Shown: piece after piece, positions 42,764-52,940 of the stretch
Layout of the letters: every line of letters begins with the position of its first letter
Numbering within the stretch: the stretch's first letter is position 1
DNA from: Flavobacterium sp. HSC-32F16
GTDB lineage: Bacteria > Bacteroidota > Bacteroidia > Flavobacteriales > Flavobacteriaceae
Reading direction: 5' to 3'
Assembly (NCBI RefSeq): GCF_024171645.1
Contig: NZ_JALKAC010000001.1
Coordinates: 310,001-374,000 of the forward strand
Length of the DNA: 64,000 nt
Program-made: the position numbers and the translations under genes
Notes under the pieces: generated by a model
Told to the model about the DNA's origin: nothing
Database searches by the model: none
What the model saw: the letters and a program-made list of their open reading frames with translations, nothing else

Positions 42764-43552
42764 ATGAGCAAAAAAATTTTGATTACAGGAGCATCATCAG
42801 GTTTTGGATTAATGCTGGCTAATGACCTTCATAAAAAAGGCTATACCATAATTGGAACCAGTCGTGAACCAGAGAAATATAAAGTTCCGTTTAAATTATT
42901 ACGTTTAGATATCGATGACGATCATTCAATTAACGAATTTAAAGAAAACCTGTTTAATCAAACCAAACAGATAGACGTTTTAGTGAATAATGCAGGCTTT
43001 ATGATAACTGGTATTGCAGAGGAAACACCGATCGATGCAGCAAGAAAACAGTTTGAAACCAACTTTTGGGGAACCGTTAAGGTAACTAACGCATTACTAC
43101 CCTATTTTAGAAAACAAAAATTTGGACAAATTATTACTGTAAGCTCTATTGTTGGCTTAATTGGACCTCCAAATTTGTCTTATTATTCAGCTTCAAAACA
43201 TGCTGTAGAAGGATATTTTAAATCTTTACGTTTTGAGTTAAATCAATTTAATATCAAAGTAAGCGTAGTAGAACCTGTCTGGTTCAAAACAAATCTTGGA
43301 CATAACTCAATTTCATCAACAGGAACTATTCCAGATTACAATACCTATAGAAAACAAGTAAATACTGCTACAAAAAAAGGTTTAGACGAAGCAGAATCAC
43401 CAGATGCTGTGGCAAAAATTATTACAAAATTAATTGGCACAAAAGAACCTAAATTCAGTAATCCAGTTGGTAAAATGTCGGGCATGATTGTATTTCTACA
43501 GCATTTTGCCCCAAAAATGTTTGAAAGTTCTATACTAAAGAGTATCAAATAA
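42764..43552 (+). CDS. SDR oxidoreductase
   Basis: 262 residues. ITGASSGFGLMLANDLHKKG cofactor loop, NNAGFMITG, catalytic Ser in TVSSIVG and Tyr-Lys in YSASKHAVEGYFKSLR, then VEPVWFKTN. It resembles the 17-beta-hydroxysteroid dehydrogenase/retinol dehydrogenase-like SDR branch. First of a + strand series: SDR, SDR, ABM-like, AraC. Spacing to the next SDR is 49 bases, so likely co-transcribed. Confidence 0.92.
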   Translation: MSKKILITGASSGFGLMLANDLHKKGYTIIGTSREPEKYKVPFKLLRLDIDDDHSINEFKENLFNQTKQIDVLVNNAGFMITGIAEETPIDAARKQFETNFWGTVKVTNALLPYFRKQKFGQIITVSSIVGLIGPPNLSYYSASKHAVEGYFKSLRFELNQFNIKVSVVEPVWFKTNLGHNSISSTGTIPDYNTYRKQVNTATKKGLDEAESPDAVAKIITKLIGTKEPKFSNPVGKMSGMIVFLQHFAPKMFESSILKSIK

Positions 43553-43601
43553 ATCCTTAATGGAGAGAAGCAATAAAATTTTAGACTAAAAAAACAAACA
43601 A

Positions 43602-44342
43602 ATGAATATTACAAATAAAACAGTGCTTATTACAGGTGGCGGCTCAGGAATTGGTCTGGAAACTGCTAAATTATTAAGTGAGAAAGGAAACAAAGTTATA
43701 ATTATTGGCAGAAACGAAAGTAAACTACAGGCTGCTGCAAAAATTTTACCTAACACAATCGCTATTCGCTGTGATATTACAAATCAAAACGACATAACAG
43801 ATCTTATTGCAAACGTTAATTTAAACTATCCGGAATTAAGTATACTTATCAATAATGCCGGTCACGCATTCGCCTACAAACATGACCAAAATGCCAGAGC
43901 ATTTGAAAAAGCAGAAGAAGAATTTGCAACAAATTATTTCGCAGTAATTCGTTTAACAGAAAATTTATTACCTGTTTTAAAATTACAGGAAAATGCAGCT
44001 ATTGTAAATGTAACTTCTATTGTTGCTTTTTCACCTTCAGCTGCGCTTCCATCTTATTCAGATAGTAAAACTGCTTTGCATTCGTATACTCTTTCACTTA
44101 GACATACTTTATCTAAGAACACAGCAATTAAAGTTTTCGAACTAATGCCTCCTTTGGTTGATACTGAATTTTCTAAAGAAATGGGCGGAGAGAATGGAAT
44201 GCGAGCAAGCGATGTAGCCCAAGGATTAATTAGCGGAATGACAAATGATACCTATGAAATTCAGGTTGGACAAACCGCAGAATTTAGAAAGTTGTATTTG
44301 CTGTCTCCAAACGATGCTTTTGAAATGATGAATCAAAATTAA
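43602..44342 (+). CDS. SDR oxidoreductase (DltE-like)
   Basis: 246 residues. ITGGGSGIGLETAKLLSEKGNKVIIIGRNESKL and NNAGHAF, with Tyr-Lys in YSDSKTALHSYTLSLR, and MPPLVDTEFSKEM after it. DltE-type SDRs are named from D-alanylation loci of Gram-positives but serve many carbonyl reductions. Complete. Between the other SDR and an ABM-like gene in one direction. Confidence 0.9.
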   Translation: MNITNKTVLITGGGSGIGLETAKLLSEKGNKVIIIGRNESKLQAAAKILPNTIAIRCDITNQNDITDLIANVNLNYPELSILINNAGHAFAYKHDQNARAFEKAEEEFATNYFAVIRLTENLLPVLKLQENAAIVNVTSIVAFSPSAALPSYSDSKTALHSYTLSLRHTLSKNTAIKVFELMPPLVDTEFSKEMGGENGMRASDVAQGLISGMTNDTYEIQVGQTAEFRKLYLLSPNDAFEMMNQN

Positions 44343-44401
44343 TTCATACTTAAGTTGGAATGTTTAAGATTTCGAACATTCCAATTTGTATTAAAACAAA
44401 A

Positions 44402-44698
44402 ATGATGAAAAATAAAATTATAACTAACGCCGCACTTAAAATTAATCCCGACTTTATTAATGAAGTACTTGTTCTTGCAATTGAAACAAAAAATCATATT
44501 CTGCTTGAAGAAGGATGCGAGAATTTTGTACTGATGAGAAAAATCGAAGAGCCCAACACTATCGTAATTTTTGCTGTTTACACATCAAAAGAAACTTATG
44601 ACTGGCATCTTGAGCAGGATTATGTGAAAATCTTTTTTGCTTTTCTAAATGGAAAGTTAATTGCAGCTCCGGAAGTAACTTATCTTAAAGAAATTTGA
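44402..44698 (+). CDS. ABM-domain putative quinol monooxygenase
   Basis: 98 residues from ATG 44402; the in-frame Met at 44360 would prepend unrelated residues. A dimeric ferredoxin-like fold is indicated by INPDFINEVLVLAIETKNHILLEEGCENFVLMRK and VIFAVYTSKETYDWHLEQDY. Similar in size and context to the ABM gene of the OYE operon at 9717. Ends 51 bases before the AraC gene. Activity not proven. Confidence 0.7.
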   Translation: MMKNKIITNAALKINPDFINEVLVLAIETKNHILLEEGCENFVLMRKIEEPNTIVIFAVYTSKETYDWHLEQDYVKIFFAFLNGKLIAAPEVTYLKEI

Positions 44699-44749
44699 CA
44701 GTATCAAATAAGCGATAACCTTTAAAATCGTAAATTTATAATTCATAAA

Positions 44750-45655
44750 ATGGCTGGAATGAAAAATTACAAAACAATAAGCGAGCTTTACACAACAAAC
44801 GGATTTCCTCTTCCAGAAAATCCTTTACTTGGTTTAGTAACTTTTGAAGAACTAAAAGGCTGCACGTTTACTGAAACCGAATTCACGATGGACTTTTATA
44901 AAATAGCTTTAAAAAAAGTAAAGTCTGGTACTATTTTATACGGAAAAACGAAGTATGATCACGATAACGGTTCGATGGCATTTGTAAAACCAGGCCAGAA
45001 AATTACAATGAGCGATATTGAACTAACCGAAAAAGGCTTTATGATTTATATCGATGAAAATTTTTTAATAAATACCAATCTTTATTCGGAAATTAAAAAA
45101 TATGGCTTTTTTGATTATGAAGTAAATGAAGCTTTGCATTTATCACCAAAAGAAGAAGAAACTATCTGGGATTTGTTTCATAAAATAAAGTTGGAGTATT
45201 ACAACAATCAGGATGATTTTAGCAAAGATATTATGCTCACCCATATTGATTCTATTTTAAAATACTCGCAGCGCTATTACAAGCGGCAGTTTTTAAACAG
45301 AGCTTCATTATCAGGTACCATTATTACCAAGTTTACTGAGATTCTTAAACTTTATTTCGAAAGTGGAAAGCTTCAAAAAGAAGGATTGCCAACCGTAAAA
45401 TATATGGCATCAAAATTATCTTTATCAGCAAGATATCTAAGCGATTTACTAAAGCAGGAGACAGGTAAAACAGCTTTAGAACACATTCATATTTCTTTGG
45501 TTACAGAGGCTAAAAATCTATTGGTCAGCACTGATAGTACAGTAGCTGAAACAGCTTATCAATTAGGTTTCGAGAATCCTCCCTATTTTTCAAGATTATT
45601 TAAAAAAGAAACAGGGATGACTCCAACGGAATATCGAGAACAATTTTTGAATTAA
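44750..45655 (+). CDS. AraC family transcriptional regulator
   Basis: 301 residues. Cupin-like sensor (about 20-170), then HTH pair (about 215-300: VKYMASKLSLSARYLSDLLKQETGKTALEHI and TVAETAYQLGFENPPYFSRLFKKETGMTPTEYR). Same orientation as the SDR-SDR-ABM genes before it, so it probably controls that unit. It is a close relative of the AraC gene at 49212 (shared HLSxKE, DGxM/GTM, and QLSDLxKxETGKxA patterns). Confidence 0.93.
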   Translation: MAGMKNYKTISELYTTNGFPLPENPLLGLVTFEELKGCTFTETEFTMDFYKIALKKVKSGTILYGKTKYDHDNGSMAFVKPGQKITMSDIELTEKGFMIYIDENFLINTNLYSEIKKYGFFDYEVNEALHLSPKEEETIWDLFHKIKLEYYNNQDDFSKDIMLTHIDSILKYSQRYYKRQFLNRASLSGTIITKFTEILKLYFESGKLQKEGLPTVKYMASKLSLSARYLSDLLKQETGKTALEHIHISLVTEAKNLLVSTDSTVAETAYQLGFENPPYFSRLFKKETGMTPTEYREQFLN

Positions 45656-45919
45656 CTAATTACAAAATTACAGCTTAATATTTGTTTACCTTTTTTTTGA
45701 CTGGCTAAACGGAGCTCATGCCCTTTTGTACCACAAAAATTTAAAGCTTTCTCTTTCAGTTTAAATAAATAAAGCAAAATTATAAGATTCCATTTTATGG
45801 TAAAATCATATACAAAACCAAGTACATTTTTGTTTCAATCCTCAACCAGACATCCAGACCAAAATACTGAAGACTATAAAGCCAACTCCTACTTGTAGTA
45901 AGCCAATCTCTTCAAATCT
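45656..45919. other. Gap with decayed sequence
   Basis: 264 bases without a gene. The segment 45885-45925 matches 7586-7618 in a TAGTAAGCCAATnTCTTCAAAT core, and minus-strand translation around 45.83-45.90 kb contains FGLDVWLRIE, similar to the 13.83-14.02 kb debris. Probably remnants of a once-repeated sequence. Confidence 0.4.
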
Positions 45920-46507
45920 TCATAAAGGGAGAAAGTTAGGTTTACTAATTCCCACGTTTTCATTTTTGTGTAAATCAGGCTGATTAATAATTTTAGAAAT
46001 AAACAATGCAATGCTCTTTCTCGAAATTGCTGTTCCTATTTCTGGACTACCTTTTTTAGTAATAGTATAATCGATTTCATTCGCATTTGTAAACCAATCT
46101 GGTCGCAGAATGGTATAATCTAATCCTGAATTTTCTATAACATCTGCTAATTTTCTATAGGGAATTAAAACCGACTTTAAAGGTTTTTCATAAATACCAA
46201 TTGAACTAATTGCGATGATGCGCGTAACATCATTTTCATGCATTGATCTCACAATGTTTGTTATCATTGGTTCCAAATTTCCGGCAAGGTTTACATATAC
46301 AACTTCTTGCCCTGCAATTGCTTTTTTAACATCGTGGTAATTCAATGCATCTCCTTCAATGATGGTGCAGTTATCAGATTCATTTTTTGATAATCGTCCA
46401 TCATTTCTCAAAAATAAAGTAAGTTCAATATTTCCCAGTTCTTTTATAGCTCCAATCACATATTTGGCAAGGCTTCCGCCAGCACCTATAATAATTACTT
46501 TTCTCAT
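45920..46507 (-). CDS. NAD(P)H-binding atypical SDR (YwnB/NmrA-like)
   Basis: 195 residues. VIIIGAGGSLAKYVIGAIKELG is the nucleotide loop; DCTIIEGDALNYHDVKKAIAGQEVVYVNLAG and LDYTILRPDWFTN fit the short NAD(P)H-binding epimerase-like family. No Tyr-Lys pair, so a binding or quinone-reductase role. Last gene of a minus-strand set with the SDR at 46534 (26-base gap). Confidence 0.87.
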   Translation of the reverse strand: MRKVIIIGAGGSLAKYVIGAIKELGNIELTLFLRNDGRLSKNESDNCTIIEGDALNYHDVKKAIAGQEVVYVNLAGNLEPMITNIVRSMHENDVTRIIAISSIGIYEKPLKSVLIPYRKLADVIENSGLDYTILRPDWFTNANEIDYTITKKGSPEIGTAISRKSIALFISKIINQPDLHKNENVGISKPNFLPL

Positions 46508-46533
46508 AAATTATATGCTTAATGATTACTTTA

Positions 46534-47370
46534 TTATGATTCAGGCGAAAGATCACCGTACCAATAAGCCGATGTAACACCGCCATCCATCAAAAAATCA
46601 CTTCCTGTTATAAAGTCACCATCTCTCCCCATGAGGAAAGCACCTAAAGTTCCTACTTCATCAGGAGTTCCTGCTCTTCCAGCTGGCGCGATTTCCAGCA
46701 TTCTGCGGTAACTTTCTCCTCTTGGTCCATTCAGTTCGTCATTGGCAAGAGGTGTTATTATAATTCCTGGACTTATAGTATTGATTCTCAATCCTCGTTT
46801 TCCCCAGCGAACTGCTTCTGCCTTTACCCTGAGTGAATTTCCTCTTTTTGATAATTGATAAGCATAGAGTGAACCATCAACAGCATCTGATTGCAAAAAA
46901 GGAAGTAATAATAGTTCTTCTACTGGCGCCGTTGCTAATGCTTTGTCTTGTTCAGGCGTTAAAGACTGTAATCGATGACCAGATTGTGATGAGATTACTA
47001 CTCCTGCCCCACCTTCTTCAATAACATTTCCAAATTCTTGCAATATCAAAGCTGTTCCATATAGATCGACCTTAAATATAGTTTCTGGCGATGCTTGTGA
47101 AGGAGAAACTCCTGCTGCATGAATCAGCCCCGTAATACTGCCAATTCCCTGGCTTGTTTCAACAAGTTTTTGAACAGATTCTCTTGATGAAATGTCAACT
47201 ATGGCTGTGCTCACTTCAAACCCTGCATCCAAAAGTACTCTTGCAGCCGCATTACTATTTTCCTGATTTATGTCAGCAAGAAGTATGTGTTTTCCTGCGC
47301 CAACTCTTCGTGCAATTGCCTGACCAATTGATCCTGCACCTATAACTACTATAACTGATTTGTTTTTCAT
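46534..47370 (-). CDS. SDR oxidoreductase with insertion
   Basis: 278 residues. GAGSIGQAIARRVGAGKHILLAD is the NAD loop, with GAGSIG instead of the usual TGxxxGIG. IHAAGVSPSQ replaces NNAG, VVISSQSGHRL holds the catalytic Ser, YAYQLSKRGNSLRV carries Tyr-Lys, and TGSDFLMDGG ends it. About 25 extra residues (SLTPEQDKALATAPVEELLLL) lie between Ser and Tyr. Such SDRs are annotated near polyol or steroid reductions. Preceded by the NTF2-like gene at 47384 with 13 bases. Confidence 0.88.
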   Translation of the reverse strand: MKNKSVIVVIGAGSIGQAIARRVGAGKHILLADINQENSNAAARVLLDAGFEVSTAIVDISSRESVQKLVETSQGIGSITGLIHAAGVSPSQASPETIFKVDLYGTALILQEFGNVIEEGGAGVVISSQSGHRLQSLTPEQDKALATAPVEELLLLPFLQSDAVDGSLYAYQLSKRGNSLRVKAEAVRWGKRGLRINTISPGIIITPLANDELNGPRGESYRRMLEIAPAGRAGTPDEVGTLGAFLMGRDGDFITGSDFLMDGGVTSAYWYGDLSPES

Positions 47371-47383
47371 ACTTTTTTATTAT

Positions 47384-47857
47384 TTAAAATAATGTCGCCA
47401 CAGATTTTAGAATAATCCATTTATCAGATCTCTTTTCAAGCTGCATCGTTTGTTGTAACCGCCATTTATTTCTAGTTCCCCAAATTCTTGCATCCAGAAT
47501 ATTTTGACCAATAAATACAGCTTTATCTCCATCAATATTTACTGAAACAGTAATTTCCTTAAAAGAATAATACTTCATTGTTTCTTTTTCAATTTCTGAA
47601 AGCCATTCCTCCTTTGGCTGAACATAACCTGTAATATGTGTTAGTGTAAAACTATTATCTAAAAGCTTGTTTATTTCTACTGTGTTTTTGTCAATCATCA
47701 ACTGAGTTAAGCGACGAGTTACATCAAGAACTTTCTCTCTATCATCTTCTATTTTATTGCTCATGGCAGACTTTAATTTTAGAATGTTTTGTGTATATAA
47801 ACTAGTCAGATTAAAAAGGAGCATTAGAAATAATAATTCTGTAAATCGATTTATCAT
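47384..47857 (-). CDS. NTF2-fold DUF4440-like protein
   Basis: 157 residues from the Met at 47857; the longer frame from 47893 reads into an aldo/keto reductase remnant in another frame, so it is rejected. Hydrophobic N-terminus (about 1-22, possible signal) then DUF4440-type fold: RRLTQLMIDKNTVEINKLLDNSFTLTHITGYVQPKEEWL and RLQQTMQLEKRSDKWIILKS. No known reaction. In the SDR operon. Confidence 0.75.
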   Translation of the reverse strand: MINRFTELLFLMLLFNLTSLYTQNILKLKSAMSNKIEDDREKVLDVTRRLTQLMIDKNTVEINKLLDNSFTLTHITGYVQPKEEWLSEIEKETMKYYSFKEITVSVNIDGDKAVFIGQNILDARIWGTRNKWRLQQTMQLEKRSDKWIILKSVATLF

Positions 47858-47874
47858 TTTTACTTCAAACAGAC

Positions 47875-48021
47875 TTATCTGCTCCCAATCCATTTAACAA
47901 TTTCAGGATCAAGATGATCGAAGAAAACACTTTTTTCACATTCATCTAAATCTGCTATCTGGTAAACACCAAATCCCAGAAGAGGCATTTCTAATCCGTT
48001 ATTTAAAACAATATTCTTCAC
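47875..48021 (-). pseudogene. Aldo/keto reductase with internal deletion
   Basis: On the minus strand, a 48-codon frame starts VKNIVLNNGLEMPLLGFGVYQIADLDECEKSV, the N-terminus of an AKR5-type aldo/keto reductase, then jumps directly into FFDHLDPEIVKWIGSR, its C-terminus. The catalytic Asp-Tyr-Lys-His middle (roughly 230 residues) is missing while the frame is kept. It cannot be an active reductase. Confidence 0.75.
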
Positions 48022-48041
48022 TTTATTTTATTTCATTTTAA

Positions 48042-49163
<1,122 letters not shown>

Positions 49164-49179
49164 TTAGCAGTCTGCGCAG

Positions 49180-49187
49180 TATATTTG
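49180..49187 (+). promoter_or_regulatory. Probable -7 element of the AraC gene
   Basis: TATATTTG 24 bases before ATG 49212; no TTTG at the ideal 19 bp. Confidence 0.45.
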
Positions 49188-49211
49188 CATTACATTTTAA
49201 ATGAATGTATC

Positions 49212-50108
49212 ATGGAACAGATTATAAAAGTTGAAAAAATAGCACAGTACAATGATCTTAAAGGTGTTGAAACCCAGCATCCTTTGATTAGTGTATTTGA
49301 TAATTCAGATACAAAAGCACTACCAAACAACTGCCGAATGCATTTTGATTTGTACGCCATTTTTTTAAAAGCCGGAAATTGCGGCGAACTAAAATACGGC
49401 CGTAATAATTATGATTATGATGAGGGAACGATGGTTTTTATTGCACCTGGACAAGTAATAGAAGTCAACAACCAAATTGATTATAAACCTACCGGAATGG
49501 CACTGCTTTTTCATCCTGATCTAATAAAAGGAACTGCTTTAGGAAAACAAATGAGCCAATATTCATTTTTTTCGTATGATTCGAACGAAGCACTTCATTT
49601 GTCATTGAAAGAACAGCAAATCATCAGAGATTTATATTCTAAATTAGAATATGAACTCGGCCAGTCCATAGATAAACACAGTAAAAGCATTATTACCAAT
49701 ACTATTGAACTGCTTTTAAACTATTGCGTTCGCTTTTATGACAGGCAGTTTATAACCAGAGAAAATATTAATACTGATATTTTATCAAAATTTGAAAATC
49801 TGCTTAATGCTTATTTTGAGTCAGAAAATGCGCAGGATATGGGTCTGCCTTTAGTAGGATATTTTGCCGATCTTTTAAATCTTTCTCCTAATTATTTTGG
49901 TGATTTAATAAAAAAAGAAACAGGTAAATCTGCTCAGGAACACATTCAATTGAAATTGATTAACTTAGCCAAAGAAAGGATTTTTGATACCAATAAATCA
50001 ATAAGCCAGATCGCATTTGAATTGGGTTTTAAATATCCGCAGCATTTTAATCGAATGTTTAAAAAAAATACTGGTTATACGCCCATAGAATACCGAAATT
50101 TAAACTAA
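49212..50108 (+). CDS. AraC family transcriptional regulator
   Basis: 298 residues from ATG 49212 (nine codons after the first possible Met, which lies inside the promoter region). Sensor domain (about 20-165, KYGRNNYDYDEGTMVFIAPGQ) and HTH pair (about 210-298: VGYFADLLNLSPNYFGDLIKKETGKSAQEHI and SISQIAFELGFKYPQHFNRMFKKNTGYTPIEYR). Closely related to the AraC gene at 44750. Divergent from the aldo/keto reductase, its probable target. Confidence 0.93.
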   Translation: MEQIIKVEKIAQYNDLKGVETQHPLISVFDNSDTKALPNNCRMHFDLYAIFLKAGNCGELKYGRNNYDYDEGTMVFIAPGQVIEVNNQIDYKPTGMALLFHPDLIKGTALGKQMSQYSFFSYDSNEALHLSLKEQQIIRDLYSKLEYELGQSIDKHSKSIITNTIELLLNYCVRFYDRQFITRENINTDILSKFENLLNAYFESENAQDMGLPLVGYFADLLNLSPNYFGDLIKKETGKSAQEHIQLKLINLAKERIFDTNKSISQIAFELGFKYPQHFNRMFKKNTGYTPIEYRNLN

Positions 50109-50142
50109 AATTTATTGTAAATTTCTATATAAAAGATAACGA

Positions 50143-51717
50143 ATGCTCGAAAATTTTCCTTTTTATTTAGGTTTAATAATCATTATTTTACTGCTGATTA
50201 TGCTGGCTGATAAAATAAAAGTAGCCTATCCTGTATTACTGGTATTAGCAGGATTGGCAATCAGTTTTATTCCCAAAGTTCCAGTAATCGAAATCGAGCC
50301 TGACCTAATCTTTTTAATATTTCTTCCCCCGTTATTATATGAAGCAGCCTGGACTGTTTCCTGGAAAGAAATGTGGCGGTGGAGACGTATTATTACCAGT
50401 TTTGCCTTTATTGTTGTTTTTCTCTCTGCACTTTCAGTAGCATTAGTCGCAAATTATTTTATTCCCGGATTTTCTCTTGCGCTCGGTTTTTTATTGGGCG
50501 GCATCGTATCTCCTCCCGATGCGGTTAGTGCAGGTGCTATTTTAAAATTTGTGAGAGTTCCTAAAACAATGTCATCTATACTCGAAGGCGAAAGTTTATT
50601 GAACGATGCTTCTTCCTTAATTATTTTCAGATTTGCAATGATAGCCGTTGCAACAGAGCAGTTTATATTTTACAAGGCGGCCATAAGTTTTAGCTGGATG
50701 ATTATTGGAGGCGTTGCAATTGGTCTTTTAATAGGATGGCTTTTTATGAAAGCACATAAATATTTACCCACAAATGCCAATGTTGATATTGTCTTATCAC
50801 TTCTTACGCCTTACATCATATACATTGCAGCTGAAGAAGTACATAGTTCTGGTGTTTTAGCGGTTGTAAGCGGCGGTTTGCTTTTATCCAATAACAGGCA
50901 TCATTTTTTGAGCAGCAGATCCCGAATACAAGGAGTAAATGTATGGAAAAGCCTTTGTTTTATTTTAAACGGACTGGTTTTTATGCTTATTGGATTAGAT
51001 TTACCTCAAATTACTTCAGGACTTGAAGGTATGAGTATCACAGCCGCAGTTGGATATGGCGTTTTAATCACTTTTGTTTTAATAATAAGCCGATTATTAT
51101 CTGCCTACGGCGCTGTAATTGTCACATTAGTTGCCCGTAATTTTATCACAGTAGCAGACCGAAGAAATCCCGGATATAAAACTCCATTTATTCTTGGCTG
51201 GACCGGTATGAGAGGTGTTGTTTCTTTGGCAGCCGCTTTATCTATTCCGGTATATTTAGACAATGGAAATGGATTCCCACAGCGAAATCTAATTTTATTT
51301 ATCACTTTTATCGTAATCCTTTTGACTTTATTAATTCAGGGATTAACACTTCCTTTTTTTATAAAAAAAATAAAACTACCGGCAATTTATGATCCTCTTT
51401 CTCGTGAGGAAGTCAGCACTATTTTGCGAAAAGATCTTGCTGAATATTCTTTACAATATTTAAAAACGACTTATCAGGATCAACACGAAAGTAATAGATC
51501 ATTACAACAGCTCATTCAAAAATGGGAACATCACAGCAAAGGAATTGACGATGAATCGATTGGTAATGAAGTCAAAACTATATATCTTGACTTAATAAAT
51601 CAACAGAGACAATGGCTCATTGATAAAAATAAAGAAGATCAAAGTATAGATGAATCGATTATTAGAAAGCAAATGTATTATTTAGATCTTGAAGAAGAAA
51701 AACTAATTCATTTTTAA
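50143..51717 (+). CDS. Na+/H+ antiporter, CPA1 (NhaP-type)
   Basis: 524 residues: about twelve membrane segments in the first ~410, then a cytoplasmic ~110-residue helical tail. Family motifs: GGIVSPPDAVSAGAIL (about 120-135), EGESLLNDASSLIIFRFA and GWTGMRGVVSLAAALSIP. Exchanges Na+ (or K+) for H+ in the inner membrane. It starts 35 bases after the AraC stop and may be co-transcribed. Confidence 0.93.
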   Translation: MLENFPFYLGLIIIILLLIMLADKIKVAYPVLLVLAGLAISFIPKVPVIEIEPDLIFLIFLPPLLYEAAWTVSWKEMWRWRRIITSFAFIVVFLSALSVALVANYFIPGFSLALGFLLGGIVSPPDAVSAGAILKFVRVPKTMSSILEGESLLNDASSLIIFRFAMIAVATEQFIFYKAAISFSWMIIGGVAIGLLIGWLFMKAHKYLPTNANVDIVLSLLTPYIIYIAAEEVHSSGVLAVVSGGLLLSNNRHHFLSSRSRIQGVNVWKSLCFILNGLVFMLIGLDLPQITSGLEGMSITAAVGYGVLITFVLIISRLLSAYGAVIVTLVARNFITVADRRNPGYKTPFILGWTGMRGVVSLAAALSIPVYLDNGNGFPQRNLILFITFIVILLTLLIQGLTLPFFIKKIKLPAIYDPLSREEVSTILRKDLAEYSLQYLKTTYQDQHESNRSLQQLIQKWEHHSKGIDDESIGNEVKTIYLDLINQQRQWLIDKNKEDQSIDESIIRKQMYYLDLEEEKLIHF

Positions 51718-52236
51718 GATCATCTTACAAGTGAACATAATTCCTTTTCTATCGTAAAAAAATTAACGATGTTCTTTATTTTAATTATAATCGATAAATT
51801 ATGAAGAAAATCTTTTAAAATTTAGTATCTAAATTTATTGATAGCATTTTTCTTATTTCAGAATTTATTTGAAAACTTTATAAAGACAAATAATTAATAG
51901 AATCATATCTTCATTGAATAATCAATTTTTAATATTTGACATTACGATATATACAAACCGCTCCTAATTAAACATTCAAAACAATTATCTTAAAAATCAA
52001 CTTGAAAAATGAGTCAATTTCTTTTTTTAATCTTGCATAATATGATTTGGAATTTATAAAGAAGACTTTACAAAACTTAAAATCCCATTTTCTAACGAAA
52101 CGGGATTTTTTTTTAAGTCTTTTTCCCAGTATTGCATTTTAAAATTTAAATCTGGGATATTTTTTTATCTTTGAAACTCAGGATTTTTAATACAAATGGC
52201 TTTATCTTTGAGCTTTTAGAAAAATTGATATTTGTT
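51718..52236. other. Intergenic gap upstream of the XRE gene
   Basis: 519 bases. No gene. A terminator stem AATCCC...GGGATT with a long T run is at 52081-52114. TATCTTTG occurs at 52166-52173 and at 52203-52210, possible -7 elements for the XRE gene. Confidence 0.45.
52081..52114 (+). terminator. Intrinsic terminator before the XRE gene
   Basis: AATCCC and GGGATT arms with A/T-rich inner pairing, then nine T. The CPA1 stop is 360 bases upstream, so which transcript it ends is unclear. Confidence 0.65.
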
Positions 52237-52641
52237 ATGGAACAGAAAATACATCAGGGAAAAAACGTAAAACGTTTCAGAGAAATGCTTAACATCAAAC
52301 AGGAAGCATTAGCTTATGATCTGGGTGAAGACTGGAACCAAAAGAAAATTTCTATGCTGGAGCAGAAAGATGTAATTGAAGATAATTTGCTAAAACAAAT
52401 TTCAGCCGTATTAAAAATTCCTGTTGAAGCTTTTCAGAATTTTGATGAAGAACAGGCGATTAATATTATTTCTAATACATTTGATAATTGTCAACAACCT
52501 GCATCTGTATTTTACAATTCTACTGTTAATCAAATTGATCAATTGATCAAACTACATGAAGAAAAGATTGCTTTATATGAGCGAATGTTGAAAGAGAAAG
52601 ATGAAATGATGGTTAGGCTTGAAAAATTGATTAATAAATAA
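52237..52641 (+). CDS. XRE-type helix-turn-helix protein, second copy
   Basis: 134 residues from ATG 52237; an upstream in-frame frame from 52171 overlaps the -7 promoter boxes and is rejected. HTH about 12-60 (KNVKRFREMLNIKQEALAYDLGEDWNQKKISMLEQ), linker about 65-100, C-terminal coiled coil about 100-134 (LHEEKIALYERMLKEKDEMMVRLEKLINK). Nearly identical to the partial gene at the start of the window, including the downstream terminator and further ~100 bases. Function unknown. Confidence 0.85.
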   Translation: MEQKIHQGKNVKRFREMLNIKQEALAYDLGEDWNQKKISMLEQKDVIEDNLLKQISAVLKIPVEAFQNFDEEQAINIISNTFDNCQQPASVFYNSTVNQIDQLIKLHEEKIALYERMLKEKDEMMVRLEKLINK

Positions 52642-52668
52642 TCGTTTATAAAAGATATATTAATTCTA

Positions 52669-52696
52669 GAAAGAGACTTTTTGAGTCTCTTTTTTG
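52669..52696 (+). terminator. Intrinsic terminator of the second XRE gene
   Basis: Stem AAAGAGACT / AGTCTCTTT with a short T-rich loop and T run; homologue of the terminator at 389-415. Confidence 0.85.
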
Positions 52697-52940
52697 TGTT
52701 TTAGAACATTATGTATGGGTGCGAAGTCATGAGATATTCCCATAGATTTTTACAAGAACTCTTTGCAGAGCGAGGGATATTATTGGATGTGTTAGCTTAG
52801 CTTGTGCTCTGAATTTTGCTTGAAAATTCAGTTAGAAATTTTTATTTGTAATCTTTAATTTGTAATCTTTTATTATAAATTTACGCAACTCTCACAAAGG
52901 GCAAACTGTTAGTTAGAATTCAATAAAAAGTCAAAAAAAC

